A stretch of 64,000 nt of DNA, from contig CAISTS010000045.1 in the NCBI GenBank assembly GCA_903888485.1, positions 109,037-173,036 of the forward strand, read 5' to 3'. The notes below the pieces were generated by a model. That model was not told the DNA's origin. It did no database searches and worked only from the letters and a program-made list of their open reading frames with translations. Both the position numbers and the translations under genes were made by a program. Origin of the DNA: an uncultured bacterium. Lineage in GTDB: Bacteria > Pseudomonadota > Alphaproteobacteria > Rhodospirillales > Rhodospirillaceae. Below are positions 35,169 to 44,067 of this stretch, one piece after another. Numbering within the stretch: position 1 is the first letter of the stretch; the number at the start of each line of letters is the position of its first letter.

Positions 35169-38100
35169 CTATTCCTTGGCGTCCTTATTCCACCAGCCCT
35201 TCTTTGAGGGCTGCGGCGGTTCGTTGGCCGCGGGGGGCGGTGTCACGACCGGCGCCGGTGCAGGTGGCGCCGCTTCTGCGGGCGCTTCCGCCGCGCCATC
35301 GGCGCCATCGCCTCGGCGCCAGGTTTCCTTGATCGCGCGGAAGAAACGCGACGGTCCGCTCTCGCCGTTGCCGTTTGGGGTTGCTTCAGAAACCGGCGCG
35401 CTGGCAACAGCTTGAGCGGCTGCGGCGACGTAAGCTGGCGGCTCGTTCTCCGAACGCGGCTCAGCTTGCGGAGCCGCGTTCCATACGGGCTCGCCGCCGC
35501 CGTTTCCGCCATTACCCTCGAAGCCGCCTTGTTGCGGCGCGCCTTCCGGCTGGCCGTTTTCGCCGCCACGACGACGACGACGCCCGCCGCGACGTCCACG
35601 GCGACGTCCACGTTTGCCTTCTTCGCGCGGCTGGCCGCCCTGATCGGGCTCGCCGCCGGCATGATGTTCGCGCTCTCTGCCTTGTTCGTCGGCGCTATCG
35701 CCGCCGTCCTGCCAGGAGGAAGGCTGAGCATTTTCCGAAGTCACGGCCGGTTCGTTGCCCTGGGGTGGCGTGCCTTCACGCGGGGCAAAGCCGCCGCCTT
35801 CCTGGCGATCGGCACCGCCGCGACGGCGACGGCGACGGCGTTTGCGTCCGCCGCCTTCGCGTCCACCTTCGCGTCCGCCGTCACGACCACCCTCACGGCC
35901 GCCTTCTCGGGGTTGTCCACCCTGCGGGCGCTGCTCGTGTACGGACTCTCGCGTCTCTTCGTTCTCGTCTTCGTCTTCTTCTTCCTCGACTTCCGCTTCG
36001 ACCACGCTCTCGATGACGCGCGGTGCTTCGCGCTGCGCGTGTTCGGCGGCGTGTTCCTCGGCGAGGTTGCGCACGGCCTTGACGCGGTCGAGACGGATGT
36101 TGGGCGGCACAAGCGTCGCATCGCCCAAGACAAAGACCTTGATGCGGTAGCGGCTCTCGATGCTGGCCAGGGCCTCGCGCTTGTAGTTCAGCAGGTACAG
36201 CGCCACGTCCGGATGGACGGTGATGGTGACTTCGCTGGAGCGCTGGCGGCCGCCTTCTTCTTCGAGCATGCGCAGCGAGTAGACCGCGGCGGATTCCGTT
36301 GACCGTACGAGCCCCGAGCCCGCGCAGTGGGCGCAGACGCGGAAGTTGGCTTCGATCAGGCTGGGGCGCAGACGCTGGCGTGACAGCTCGAGCAGGCCGA
36401 AGTGGCTGATGCGGCCCACCTGGATGCGGGCGCGGTCAGCCTTCAGCGCTTCCTTCAACCGGCGTTCAACCGAATGGTTGTTGCGGTTGTCTTCCATGTC
36501 GATGAAGTCGATGACGACCAGGCCCGCGAGGTCGCGCAGGCGAAGCTGGCGCGCGATTTCATCGGCGGCTTCACAATTGGTCTTATAAGCGGTCTCCTCG
36601 ATGTGGCGCTCTTTGGTGGCGCGGCCCGAGTTGACGTCGATGGCGACCAGCGCTTCGGTCTGGGCGAACACGATCGAGCCGCCCGAGCGGAGCTGCACGG
36701 TCGGGCTGTTGATCGCCTCCATCTGGCTTTCCACCTGATAGCGGTGAAAGAGCGGAATGATGTCGTCCTTGTAGCGCTGCACCTTCTTGGCGTGCGAAGG
36801 CGTCAGCATCTTCATGAAGTCTTTGCCGACTTTGTAGCCTTCTTCGCCCTCGACCCAGACTTCTTCGATGTCGCGGCTGTAGATGTCGCGGATGGCGCGT
36901 TTGATCAGGCTGGCTTCTTCGTGGATCAGCGCCGGCGCGCGGCTGGTCATCGTCACTTCGCGGATGTTGTTCCACGTGCGCTGCAGGTATTCGTAGTCGC
37001 GCTTGATTTCGGTCTTGTTGCGCTCGGCGCCAGCGGTACGCAGGATCACCGCCATATTCTTGGGCAGTTCGAGATCGCCGAGGATCGCCTTCAAGCGGCG
37101 GCGGTCTTGGGCCGAAGTGATCTTGCGCGAAACGCCACCGCCGCGCGGGCTGTTGGGCATCAGCACGCAATAACGGCCGGCGAGCGAGAGATAGGTCGTG
37201 AGCGCCGCGCCTTTGTTGCCGCGCTCTTCCTTGACCACCTGGATCAGCATGATCTGGCGGCGCTTGATGACTTCCTGAATCTTATAATGACGCGCAGCGA
37301 CGAAGCGGCGGCGCTGCTTCTCGTCCGCAGCCTCTTCTTCCTCATCGCCGCCGACGGTGTCGACGTTCGCGGGCGTCTGCGCGGGCTCGCGCCGTGCGGG
37401 TGCGGCGAAGGATTGCTCGGATGATCCGCCCTCGGAGTCGTGGTGTTGGGAGTCGCCGCCGACTTCGGTGGGCGCTTCCGGCGGCGGCAGATCGGCGGCG
37501 TCGTCGTGCGCGGTTTCGTCGCCGTGGGCGGAGGCTTCGGCCTCGTGCCTATCTTCGTGATCGTCTTCGTGCTCGTCGTCATCGTTCTCGTCGCTGACCG
37601 GCGCGCTGATGGCGGGCGGGATGAAAGCGAGCGGGATGGAATCGCCGTGGTCGTCATGGCCATCGTGCCCATGGTCATGATCGTGGTCATGCGCGTGATC
37701 GTGGTCGTGATCATGGCTGTGATCATGATCGTGGTGATGATCGTGCCCATGGTCATGATCGTCGTGGTGATGCTCTTGCGTAACCGTCACAACGTCGGAA
37801 CTCACTGACGGCGGGCTGTCCTCGCCGCCGACTTCGCTGCCGGCGGCGGCTTCACCGGCGGGTGGTTGCTCGGATTCCGAGTGGCCCGCAGCGGCGCGCG
37901 CAGCGGCGGCTTCGGCCTGAGCGCGGCGGCGTGCGTCGCGCTGAGCGAGGCGGCGCTCTTCCTCTTCTTCCTGGCGCGCGACTTCCGCCATAAGGCGTTC
38001 GCGGTCGGCGACGGGGATTTGATAGTAGTCGGGATGGATTTCGCTGAAGGCCAGGAAGCCGTGACGGTTCCCGCCGTAGTCAACGAACGCCGCCTGAAGC

Positions 38101-38258
38101 GATGGCTCAACCCTGACCACTTTGGCCAGGTAGATGTTGCCTTTGATTTGCTTCTTAGTTGATGTTTCTACATCGAACTCTTCAAGACGCGTTCCGTCCA
38201 GAACCACGACCCGAGTTTCCTCCGGGTGCGTGGCTTCGATAAGCATCCTCTTGACCAT
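35169..38258 (-). CDS. rne: Ribonuclease E with His/Asp-rich insert
   Basis: Endoribonuclease of the RNA degradosome, for mRNA decay and rRNA/tRNA processing. 1029 residues. The S1 region begins KRMLIEATHPEETRVVVLDG and is split by a 225-residue insert (about 91-315) before QEVIKRRQIMLIQVVKEERG. The DNase I-like catalytic part has VAIDVNSGRATKERHIEETA and LVVIDFIDM with the two catalytic Asp; the Zn-link is CAHCAGSG. The C-terminal tail is Arg/Gly/Pro-rich, as in scaffolding regions. The insert holds a tract (163-204) with 22 His alternating with Asp. A 553-bp gap lies upstream, room for the autoregulatory leader typical of rne. Confidence 0.95.
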   Translation of the reverse strand: MVKRMLIEATHPEETRVVVLDGTRLEEFDVETSTKKQIKGNIYLAKVVRVEPSLQAAFVDYGGNRHGFLAFSEIHPDYYQIPVADRERLMAEVARQEEEEERRLAQRDARRRAQAEAAAARAAAGHSESEQPPAGEAAAGSEVGGEDSPPSVSSDVVTVTQEHHHDDHDHGHDHHHDHDHSHDHDHDHAHDHDHDHGHDGHDDHGDSIPLAFIPPAISAPVSDENDDDEHEDDHEDRHEAEASAHGDETAHDDAADLPPPEAPTEVGGDSQHHDSEGGSSEQSFAAPARREPAQTPANVDTVGGDEEEEAADEKQRRRFVAARHYKIQEVIKRRQIMLIQVVKEERGNKGAALTTYLSLAGRYCVLMPNSPRGGGVSRKITSAQDRRRLKAILGDLELPKNMAVILRTAGAERNKTEIKRDYEYLQRTWNNIREVTMTSRAPALIHEEASLIKRAIRDIYSRDIEEVWVEGEEGYKVGKDFMKMLTPSHAKKVQRYKDDIIPLFHRYQVESQMEAINSPTVQLRSGGSIVFAQTEALVAIDVNSGRATKERHIEETAYKTNCEAADEIARQLRLRDLAGLVVIDFIDMEDNRNNHSVERRLKEALKADRARIQVGRISHFGLLELSRQRLRPSLIEANFRVCAHCAGSGLVRSTESAAVYSLRMLEEEGGRQRSSEVTITVHPDVALYLLNYKREALASIESRYRIKVFVLGDATLVPPNIRLDRVKAVRNLAEEHAAEHAQREAPRVIESVVEAEVEEEEDEDENEETRESVHEQRPQGGQPREGGREGGRDGGREGGREGGGRKRRRRRRRGGADRQEGGGFAPREGTPPQGNEPAVTSENAQPSSWQDGGDSADEQGREREHHAGGEPDQGGQPREEGKRGRRRGRRGGRRRRRGGENGQPEGAPQQGGFEGNGGNGGGEPVWNAAPQAEPRSENEPPAYVAAAAQAVASAPVSEATPNGNGESGPSRFFRAIKETWRRGDGADGAAEAPAEAAPPAPAPVVTPPPAANEPPQPSKKGWWNKDAKE
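37663..37780. repeat. Degenerate tandem CAT/GTG-rich tract encoding the His-Asp run
   Basis: Imperfect 6-bp periodicity (GATCAT/GGTCAT/GATCGT units on the plus strand) spanning the His-rich codons of rne. Such tracts change length easily; codons alternate His and Asp on the minus strand. Confidence 0.6.
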
Positions 38259-38811
38259 AGTAGCGTGTACTCCGTGTCACCGCGGTCCCCGCGCGGCCCA
38301 AGGCATGTAAGCCCTGATGCGCGCGTCCGCGGCGGTTTTGTTTAAATGATGGGGTGGCGCCGGAACGAAGCGGGCGCGTGAAGCACGATGGACCGCCGTC
38401 AGCCAGAAGGAGCGCCGCGATAGTGCGGACGTTCTCGGCTTGGGTTGGGCGATTCAACATAAAACTCGGCACACGAGCCCCCGGGCTCTGCTTGGGAAGG
38501 GACGGACTTGCCGGCCAATCCCGTTTCTAAACGGGTCTACTCCGGACAAAAAACCCTGGGGACTCAATGAGGTGAGGCTCAATAAGCCGAAGGATAGCGG
38601 ACGCCGGATTTGTCGGCGACATGTCGGAAGTAACCACGAGTAGGGCAACCATAAACGGGTCAGCATCAATGGGGCAACGCTTAATTCCCCCCAGGATTCT
38701 TCCCCGCGTTCGTGGCGTTTTGCTCGCCATCGCCTAAGATTCTTGCCGGGGCGCGCCAGATCGGTTATGTTCGTGGAGAGTCAATGACTTAACACCCGAT
38801 TTGCGAGTCAA
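38259..38811. other. Long divergent intergenic region between rne and the amidase gene
   Basis: 553 bp with no credible gene; short open frames here lack ribosome sites and similarity. It should contain the rne leader on the minus strand and the amidase promoter on the plus strand. No conserved RNA that I recognise is visible. Confidence 0.5.
38743..38771 (+). promoter_or_regulatory. Candidate promoter for the amidase gene
   Basis: TTGCCG (38743-38748), 17-bp spacer, TATGTT (38766-38771), each four of six to sigma-70 boxes, 40 bp before the ATG. Confidence 0.35.
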
Positions 38812-40137
38812 ATGTCAGAGACGGTGAAACCACAGTCCACCGTGACGGCCGCCGATGTGCCGGGGGACGAGTTCCATAAGCGTTTGGAACTGAATGGGAA
38901 ATTGGTAATTCCGCGGCGCGTTGTGCTGGCGGGAGCGGCTGCGGCGCTGCTGTTGCCTGTGGCGGCGCGCGCCGCCGGAAAGGCCCTTGGCATCGCCTCG
39001 ACCATGAGGCTGCACAACCATGAGACCCATACGCGGCTGGTGGTCGAGCTCTCCGACAGCATCGAGTTTGGCCTGTTTCGTTTGGCTGATCCTTATCGCG
39101 TCGTCGTCGATCTGCCCGAACTCGACTGGGCGGTGAGCGATATGCCCGGCGCTGTTGGCCTGGTGCGCGCCGTGCGTTTCGGTCTGTTTCAGAGCGGAAA
39201 CGCGCGCATGGTCATCGACCTGGCAGGGCCCGCAGGCATCAAGAACGCCTTTGTCTTGCCGGCCACCGGCGGCACGCCCTTTCGGTTTGTTATCGATCTC
39301 GAGCCCACGGACCGTCCCGCATTCATGGCGGCGCTGGGTCCGCAGTACCGCATCGGCCAGTTCGGCGGCGGCGCGCAGGCGGCTACCGCGCCGCCCAAGC
39401 CGGTCACACCGGTTAAAACGCCCGAAGCCAACCCGAAGGACCGCAAGAAGATCGTCGCCATCGATCCCGGCCACGGCGGGGTCGATCCCGGCGCCATCGG
39501 CGGCAGCGGCATTTACGAGAAGGTCATCACTTTGGCAGCGGCTCAGCAGCTCAAGAAGAGCCTGGAGGCCACGGGCCGCTACAAGGTCATCCTGACCCGC
39601 GAGCGCGATGTCTCGCTCGAACTGTCCGAGCGCCGCGAAATCGCGCGCGCCGCCGAGGCCGACATCTTCGTCTCGCTGCACGCGGACTCCATGGCCAACA
39701 AGGCGATGCGCGGACTGTCGGTTTACACGCTGTCGGAGAAGGCCTCGGACCGTGAAGCCGAGGCGCTGGCCGAGCAGGAGAACAGCGCCGACAATATCAT
39801 AGGCGTCGATCTGACCCACGAGAGCCAGGAAGTGCGCCACATCCTGGTGGACCTCGCCCAACGCGAAAGCATGAATTTGGCCACCAAACTGGCCGATCGC
39901 CTCATCGGCGAGCTGCAGCGGGAGGCCAAGCTGGTGAAAAACAGCCACCGCTTCGCGCGCTTCGCGGTGCTGAAGTCGCCCGATATCCCGTCGGTGCTGA
40001 TCGAGATGGGCTACCTCTCGAACAAAGAAGACGAAACGGCCCTGAAAAAGGACGCCTACCGGACCAAGCTGATGGCGGCCGTGGTGCGGGGCTTGGACGC
40101 CCATTTCAGCCCCACCCAGAGCGCTAGCCGGCTTTAA
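38812..40137 (+). CDS. N-acetylmuramoyl-L-alanine amidase (AMIN + Amidase_3)
   Basis: Septal peptidoglycan hydrolase of 441 residues. The signal region holds a twin-arginine pair (IPRRVVLAGAAAALLLPVAA at about 33-52), so Tat export is likely, as for E. coli AmiA/AmiC. An AMIN domain (about 65-170, TRLVVELSDSIEFGLFRLAD) targets the septum. The zinc amidase domain begins KIVAIDPGHGGVDPGAIG with the first His and has IFVSLHADSM with another, plus the late catalytic Glu in SVLIEMGYLSN. It lies just upstream of mrcA, a common alphaproteobacterial order (rne, amiC, mrcA, prfB). Confidence 0.92.
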   Translation: MSETVKPQSTVTAADVPGDEFHKRLELNGKLVIPRRVVLAGAAAALLLPVAARAAGKALGIASTMRLHNHETHTRLVVELSDSIEFGLFRLADPYRVVVDLPELDWAVSDMPGAVGLVRAVRFGLFQSGNARMVIDLAGPAGIKNAFVLPATGGTPFRFVIDLEPTDRPAFMAALGPQYRIGQFGGGAQAATAPPKPVTPVKTPEANPKDRKKIVAIDPGHGGVDPGAIGGSGIYEKVITLAAAQQLKKSLEATGRYKVILTRERDVSLELSERREIARAAEADIFVSLHADSMANKAMRGLSVYTLSEKASDREAEALAEQENSADNIIGVDLTHESQEVRHILVDLAQRESMNLATKLADRLIGELQREAKLVKNSHRFARFAVLKSPDIPSVLIEMGYLSNKEDETALKKDAYRTKLMAAVVRGLDAHFSPTQSASRL

Positions 40138-40289
40138 CGTTTGGCTTGCCCGACAGGGCTGATTTTTGCCGTATTTCCGGGGCATTAAACCGGGTTCCAG
40201 CGTTAAGAATCACCACACGGCGTGGACCCGGCTATGCTAGACAGCGGGCCACATAAACCGGGCAAAATCGGTACAGCGGATGAGAGACA

Positions 40290-42785
40290 ATGGCTAAGGC
40301 TCCCAAGGACAAAGCTGCTTCTCAGAAGCAGAAGATGACGCTCAAGCGCGGGCTGACGATCTTCGCCTGCATCGTACTGCTGGGCGTGTTCTTCGGCGGC
40401 ATCGCGACCGTCGGCGTCTTCTACCATTTCAGCCGTGGCCTGCCCGACTACCGCCAGCTCGCCGAGTACAAGCCGCCGGTGATGACGCGCGTTTATGCCG
40501 GCGACGGCTCGCTCGTCCAGGAATACGCCGTCGAGGGGCGCGTCTTCGTGCCTATCGCCGCCATCCCCAAGCGCGTCACCAACGCCTTCGTCGCCTCGGA
40601 AGACCAGCGCTTCTATACCCACCCGGGCATCGATCCCATCGGCCTGACCCGCGCCGTGGTGGTCGCGGTATTCGAGAAGCTCACCGGCTCCGACCGGCGC
40701 ATGAAGGGCGCTTCGACCATCACCCAGCAGGTGGCCCAGCGCTTCCTGCTCGGCAAGGAATACAGCTTCGACCGCAAGATCCGTGAAGCGATCCTGTCGC
40801 TGCGTATCGAGCGTGCCTTCACCAAGGATCATATCCTCGAGCTGTACCTGAACGAGAACTACCTCGGCTTCGGCGCGTATGGCGTTGCCGCGGGCGCCAT
40901 GAACTACTTCAACAAGTCGCTCGATGAGCTGACCGTCGCCGAGTCCGCTTTCCTCGCTGGCCTGTTCAAGGCCCCGAACAACTACAATCCCTTGCGCTTT
41001 TACGACGCCGCCAAGGAGCGCCGCGACTACGTCATCGAGCGTATGCGCGACGATGGCTACATCACGCGCGAAGAAGCCAAGGCCGCCACGGCCGAACCGA
41101 TTGTCGTCAAGAACCGCTCCGAGACCGAGATGGTTTCCGGCGCTGACTACTTCGCCGAGAGCATCCGCCGCGAGCTCGCCGCCAAGTTCGGTGAAGAGGC
41201 GCTGTACAAGGGCGGCCTTTCGGTGCGCACCTCGCTCGACCCCGAGCTGCAGATGCTGGCCAACCGCGTGATGCGCCAAGGCCTGCTCGCCTACGACCGC
41301 GCCCACGGCTGGCGCGGCCCCATCGCCACCATCTCGAATGGCGGCAACGTCGCCGAGAAGCTGCGCGGCATCAAGGACCCGCCGGGCTTGCCGGCCGAGT
41401 GGACCACGGGCGTTGTCACGGATGTCGCGGACGACAAGGCGCAAGTGATCTTCCGCGACGGTAAGGGCGGCACCATTCCGCTCGCTGAATTGAAGTGGGC
41501 GCGCAAAAATCTTCCCGACCAACACCTCGGCGAAGCAGTGCGTACGGCGAATCAGGTACTTGCTCTCGGCGACGTGGTTGCTGTCGAGCGCGTCACCAAG
41601 AACGGCGAGACCGAATATCCCGCCGGCACCTACACCCTGCGCCAGCTGCCCGAGATCGAAGGCGCCATGGTGGTGATGGATCCCCACACGGGCCGTGTGC
41701 TCGCCATGAACGGCGGGTTCTCTTACGCGCGCTCGCAGTTCAACCGCGCGACCCAGGCGATGCGCCAGCCCGGCTCGTCGTTCAAGCCTTTCGTCTATCT
41801 CACCGCCATGGAGCAGGGCTTCACGCCCTCGACGCTGGTGCTCGACGCGCCCTTCGTCATGGATCAGGGCCCGGGGCTGCCGAAGTGGAAGCCGAAGAAC
41901 TACGACACCGATGAATTCCTGGGCCGCGCCACGCTGCGCGTCGGCCTTGAGAAATCACAGAACCTGATGACCGTGCGTGTCGCGCAGGCCGTCGGCATGG
42001 ACAAGGTCGTCAAGACGGCGACCGACTTCGGCCTGGTGGACAAGATGCAGCCCAATCTGTCGGGCGCTCTCGGCTCGGAAGTCACCACCGTACTGCGCCT
42101 CACCACCGGCTACGCCCAGCTCGTCAACGGCGGCAAGAAGCTGACGCCGGTGATTGTCGACCGCATCCAGGACCGCAACGGCAAGACCATCTTCCGCACC
42201 GACATGCGCGCGTGCCCGGCCTGCGCCGCGGCCGAGTGGGATCAGGCCGGTCCGCCAGCATTGCCCGACGACCGCGCGCAGCTCGCCGATCCCGCCAGCG
42301 TCTATCAGGTTGTGCACCTGCTCGAAGGCGTCGTGCAGAACGGCACCGCTCGCACGGTCATGCAAGTTGGCAAGCCGCTCGCCGGCAAGACCGGCACCTC
42401 CAACGATGCCGCCGACGTCTGGTTCATGGGCTTCTCGCCCGACCTCGTGGCCGGCGTCTTCATCGGCTTCGACGAGCCGCGCACCTTGGGTCCGCGCGAA
42501 ACCGGCGGCGGCCTGGCCGCGCCGATCTTCCGCGACTTCATGAAGGAAGCGCTCAAGAACAAACCGGCGACGCCGTTCCGCGTGCCGTCGGGAGTCTCGC
42601 TGGTACGCGTCGATCACGACAGCGGCCGCCCCGCGCAGCCGGGCGACCGCTACGTCATCCTCGAAGGCTTCAAGACCGGAACCTCGCCCGAGACGCAGGT
42701 GACCATCATGGGCCAGTCCGACGAGGTCGACGGCGCGCCCGGGGCAAACCTGCCCAACCAACCCGCCGCCGGCGGCCTATACTAG
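40290..42785 (+). CDS. mrcA: Penicillin-binding protein 1A (bifunctional transglycosylase/transpeptidase)
   Basis: Class A PBP of 831 residues, anchored in the inner membrane. One N-terminal span (LTIFACIVLLGVFFGGIATV) follows a Lys-rich start. The GT51 glycosyltransferase domain has the catalytic Glu in ASEDQRFYTHPG and TITQQVAQRFLLG. The transpeptidase has the active Ser in PGSSFKPFVYL, SQN in GLEKSQNLM, and KTG in LAGKTGTSND. It includes the OB-like insert typical of PBP1A (VVTDVADDKAQVIFRDGKGG). It polymerises and cross-links peptidoglycan. It lies 152 bp after the amidase gene and 98 bp before prfB. Confidence 0.95.
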   Translation: MAKAPKDKAASQKQKMTLKRGLTIFACIVLLGVFFGGIATVGVFYHFSRGLPDYRQLAEYKPPVMTRVYAGDGSLVQEYAVEGRVFVPIAAIPKRVTNAFVASEDQRFYTHPGIDPIGLTRAVVVAVFEKLTGSDRRMKGASTITQQVAQRFLLGKEYSFDRKIREAILSLRIERAFTKDHILELYLNENYLGFGAYGVAAGAMNYFNKSLDELTVAESAFLAGLFKAPNNYNPLRFYDAAKERRDYVIERMRDDGYITREEAKAATAEPIVVKNRSETEMVSGADYFAESIRRELAAKFGEEALYKGGLSVRTSLDPELQMLANRVMRQGLLAYDRAHGWRGPIATISNGGNVAEKLRGIKDPPGLPAEWTTGVVTDVADDKAQVIFRDGKGGTIPLAELKWARKNLPDQHLGEAVRTANQVLALGDVVAVERVTKNGETEYPAGTYTLRQLPEIEGAMVVMDPHTGRVLAMNGGFSYARSQFNRATQAMRQPGSSFKPFVYLTAMEQGFTPSTLVLDAPFVMDQGPGLPKWKPKNYDTDEFLGRATLRVGLEKSQNLMTVRVAQAVGMDKVVKTATDFGLVDKMQPNLSGALGSEVTTVLRLTTGYAQLVNGGKKLTPVIVDRIQDRNGKTIFRTDMRACPACAAAEWDQAGPPALPDDRAQLADPASVYQVVHLLEGVVQNGTARTVMQVGKPLAGKTGTSNDAADVWFMGFSPDLVAGVFIGFDEPRTLGPRETGGGLAAPIFRDFMKEALKNKPATPFRVPSGVSLVRVDHDSGRPAQPGDRYVILEGFKTGTSPETQVTIMGQSDEVDGAPGANLPNQPAAGGLY

Positions 42786-42802
42786 GCCGCCCTCTATATT
42801 TT

Positions 42803-42817
42803 CCGGCCTTCGGCCGG
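42803..42817 (+). terminator. Hairpin downstream of mrcA
   Basis: CCGGCC-TTC-GGCCGG, a perfect 6-bp GC stem 17 bp after the mrcA stop; no direct T tract, but a run of six T follows about 20 bp later (42839-42844). Termination is plausible, not certain. Confidence 0.35.
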
Positions 42818-42883
42818 TGGGCTTTACTAACAGCGGCGTTTTTTCTAAAACGCGGCATACCCTTTTATTCCGAGGACCATCCC

Positions 42884-44006
42884 ATGCGCCCCGACATCGA
42901 AAAGCAGGTCAACGACATCAAGCGCTCCCTCGACTTGCTCCGGAGGCATCTTTGACTGGGATCGTGCCCTCCTGCGCCTTGATGAACTGAACGCCAAGGC
43001 CGAAGACCCCAATCTCTGGAATAAACCCGCCGACGCGCAGAAAGTGATGCGCGAGCGCACGCAAATCGAAAGCGCCGTGAGTTCGACGCGCAAGCTCGAG
43101 CGCGACCTCGACGACGCCATTACGCTGTCCGAACTCGCCGATGAAGAAGGCGACGAGGGTGCTGTCGCCGAGGCCCGCGCCATGTTCTCGGACCTGCACG
43201 CACGCTGCAAGCAGATCGAACTTGAAAGCCTGTTGTCCGGCGAAGCCGACGGCAACGACTGCTATCTCGAAATCCACGCGGGCTCCGGCGGCACCGAGGC
43301 CCAGGACTGGGCCGAGATGATGGCGCGCATGTATTCGCGCTGGGCCGAGCGCAAGGGCTACAAGGTCGAGTACGTGGAAGAAAGCGCCGGCGACACCGCC
43401 GGCATCAAGTCGGTGACCTTCATGATCTCGGGCCATAACGCCTACGGCTGGCTGAAGACTGAAAGCGGTGTGCACCGCCTCGTGCGCATCTCGCCGTTTG
43501 ATTCGAACGCGCGCCGGCACACCAGCTTCTCGTCGGTCTGGGTCTATCCGGTGGTGGACGACACTATCGAGATCGAAATCAACGAAAAGGATTGCCGCAT
43601 CGACACTTACCGTGCGCAGGGTGCGGGCGGCCAGCACGTCAACAAGACCGACAGCGCCGTGCGCATCACGCATATTCCCACCAACATCGTCGTGCAGAGC
43701 CAGAGCCAACGCTCGCAGCACCAGAACCGCGCCAAGTGCTGGGAAATGCTGCGTTCGCGCCTGTATGAGCTGGAGCTCGAAAAGCAGGAAGCCAAGATCG
43801 CGCAGCAGGAAGCCGCCAAGACCGACATCGGCTGGGGTCACCAGATCCGCAGTTACGTGCTGCAGCCCTATCAGATGGTCAAGGACCTGCGCACGAACGT
43901 CGAGTCCTCGGACTCACAGGGCGTGCTCGACGGCGATCTCGATAAGTTCATGGCCGCCTCTCTCGCTGCGCGTATCAAGACGGGCGGCGATGTGCTGAAC
44001 GCATAA
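42884..44006 (+). CDS. prfB: Peptide chain release factor 2 (with programmed +1 frameshift)
   Basis: Terminates translation at UGA/UAA. Complete protein 373 residues if read as 42884-42952 joined to 42954-44006. The zero frame gives 23 codons ending ...RRHL and a UGA at 42953-42955; slipping +1 at CTT continues [15 protein letters not shown]. The GGQ loop for peptidyl-tRNA hydrolysis is in [17 protein letters not shown], and the SPF stop-codon motif in [16 protein letters not shown] marks RF2 rather than RF1. It follows mrcA. Annotation without the shift would miss the N-terminus. Confidence 0.96.
42942..42955 (+). promoter_or_regulatory. Programmed +1 frameshift site of prfB
   Basis: An internal Shine-Dalgarno GGAGG (42942-42946), three bases, the slippery CTT (42950-42952), then the UGA stop followed by C. 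This is the same layout as the E. coli prfB site. Low RF2 slows UGA reading and favours the shift, so RF2 controls its own level. Confidence 0.93.
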
Positions 44007-44067
44007 AACCCGTGAGCTTTACCGCGGGCGCGCGTAGACTCTGCCGCATGGGACGGCGGGTCGGACT

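Noticed and set aside
37394..37808. Hydrophobic Val/Ile/Met-rich open frame opposite the His tract of rne
   Set aside because: It is the complement of the His/Asp codons, which produces a false membrane-like translation.
38440..38669. Small open frames in the rne-amidase gap
   Set aside because: Both strands are open by chance; no start site signal and biased composition does not match genes here.
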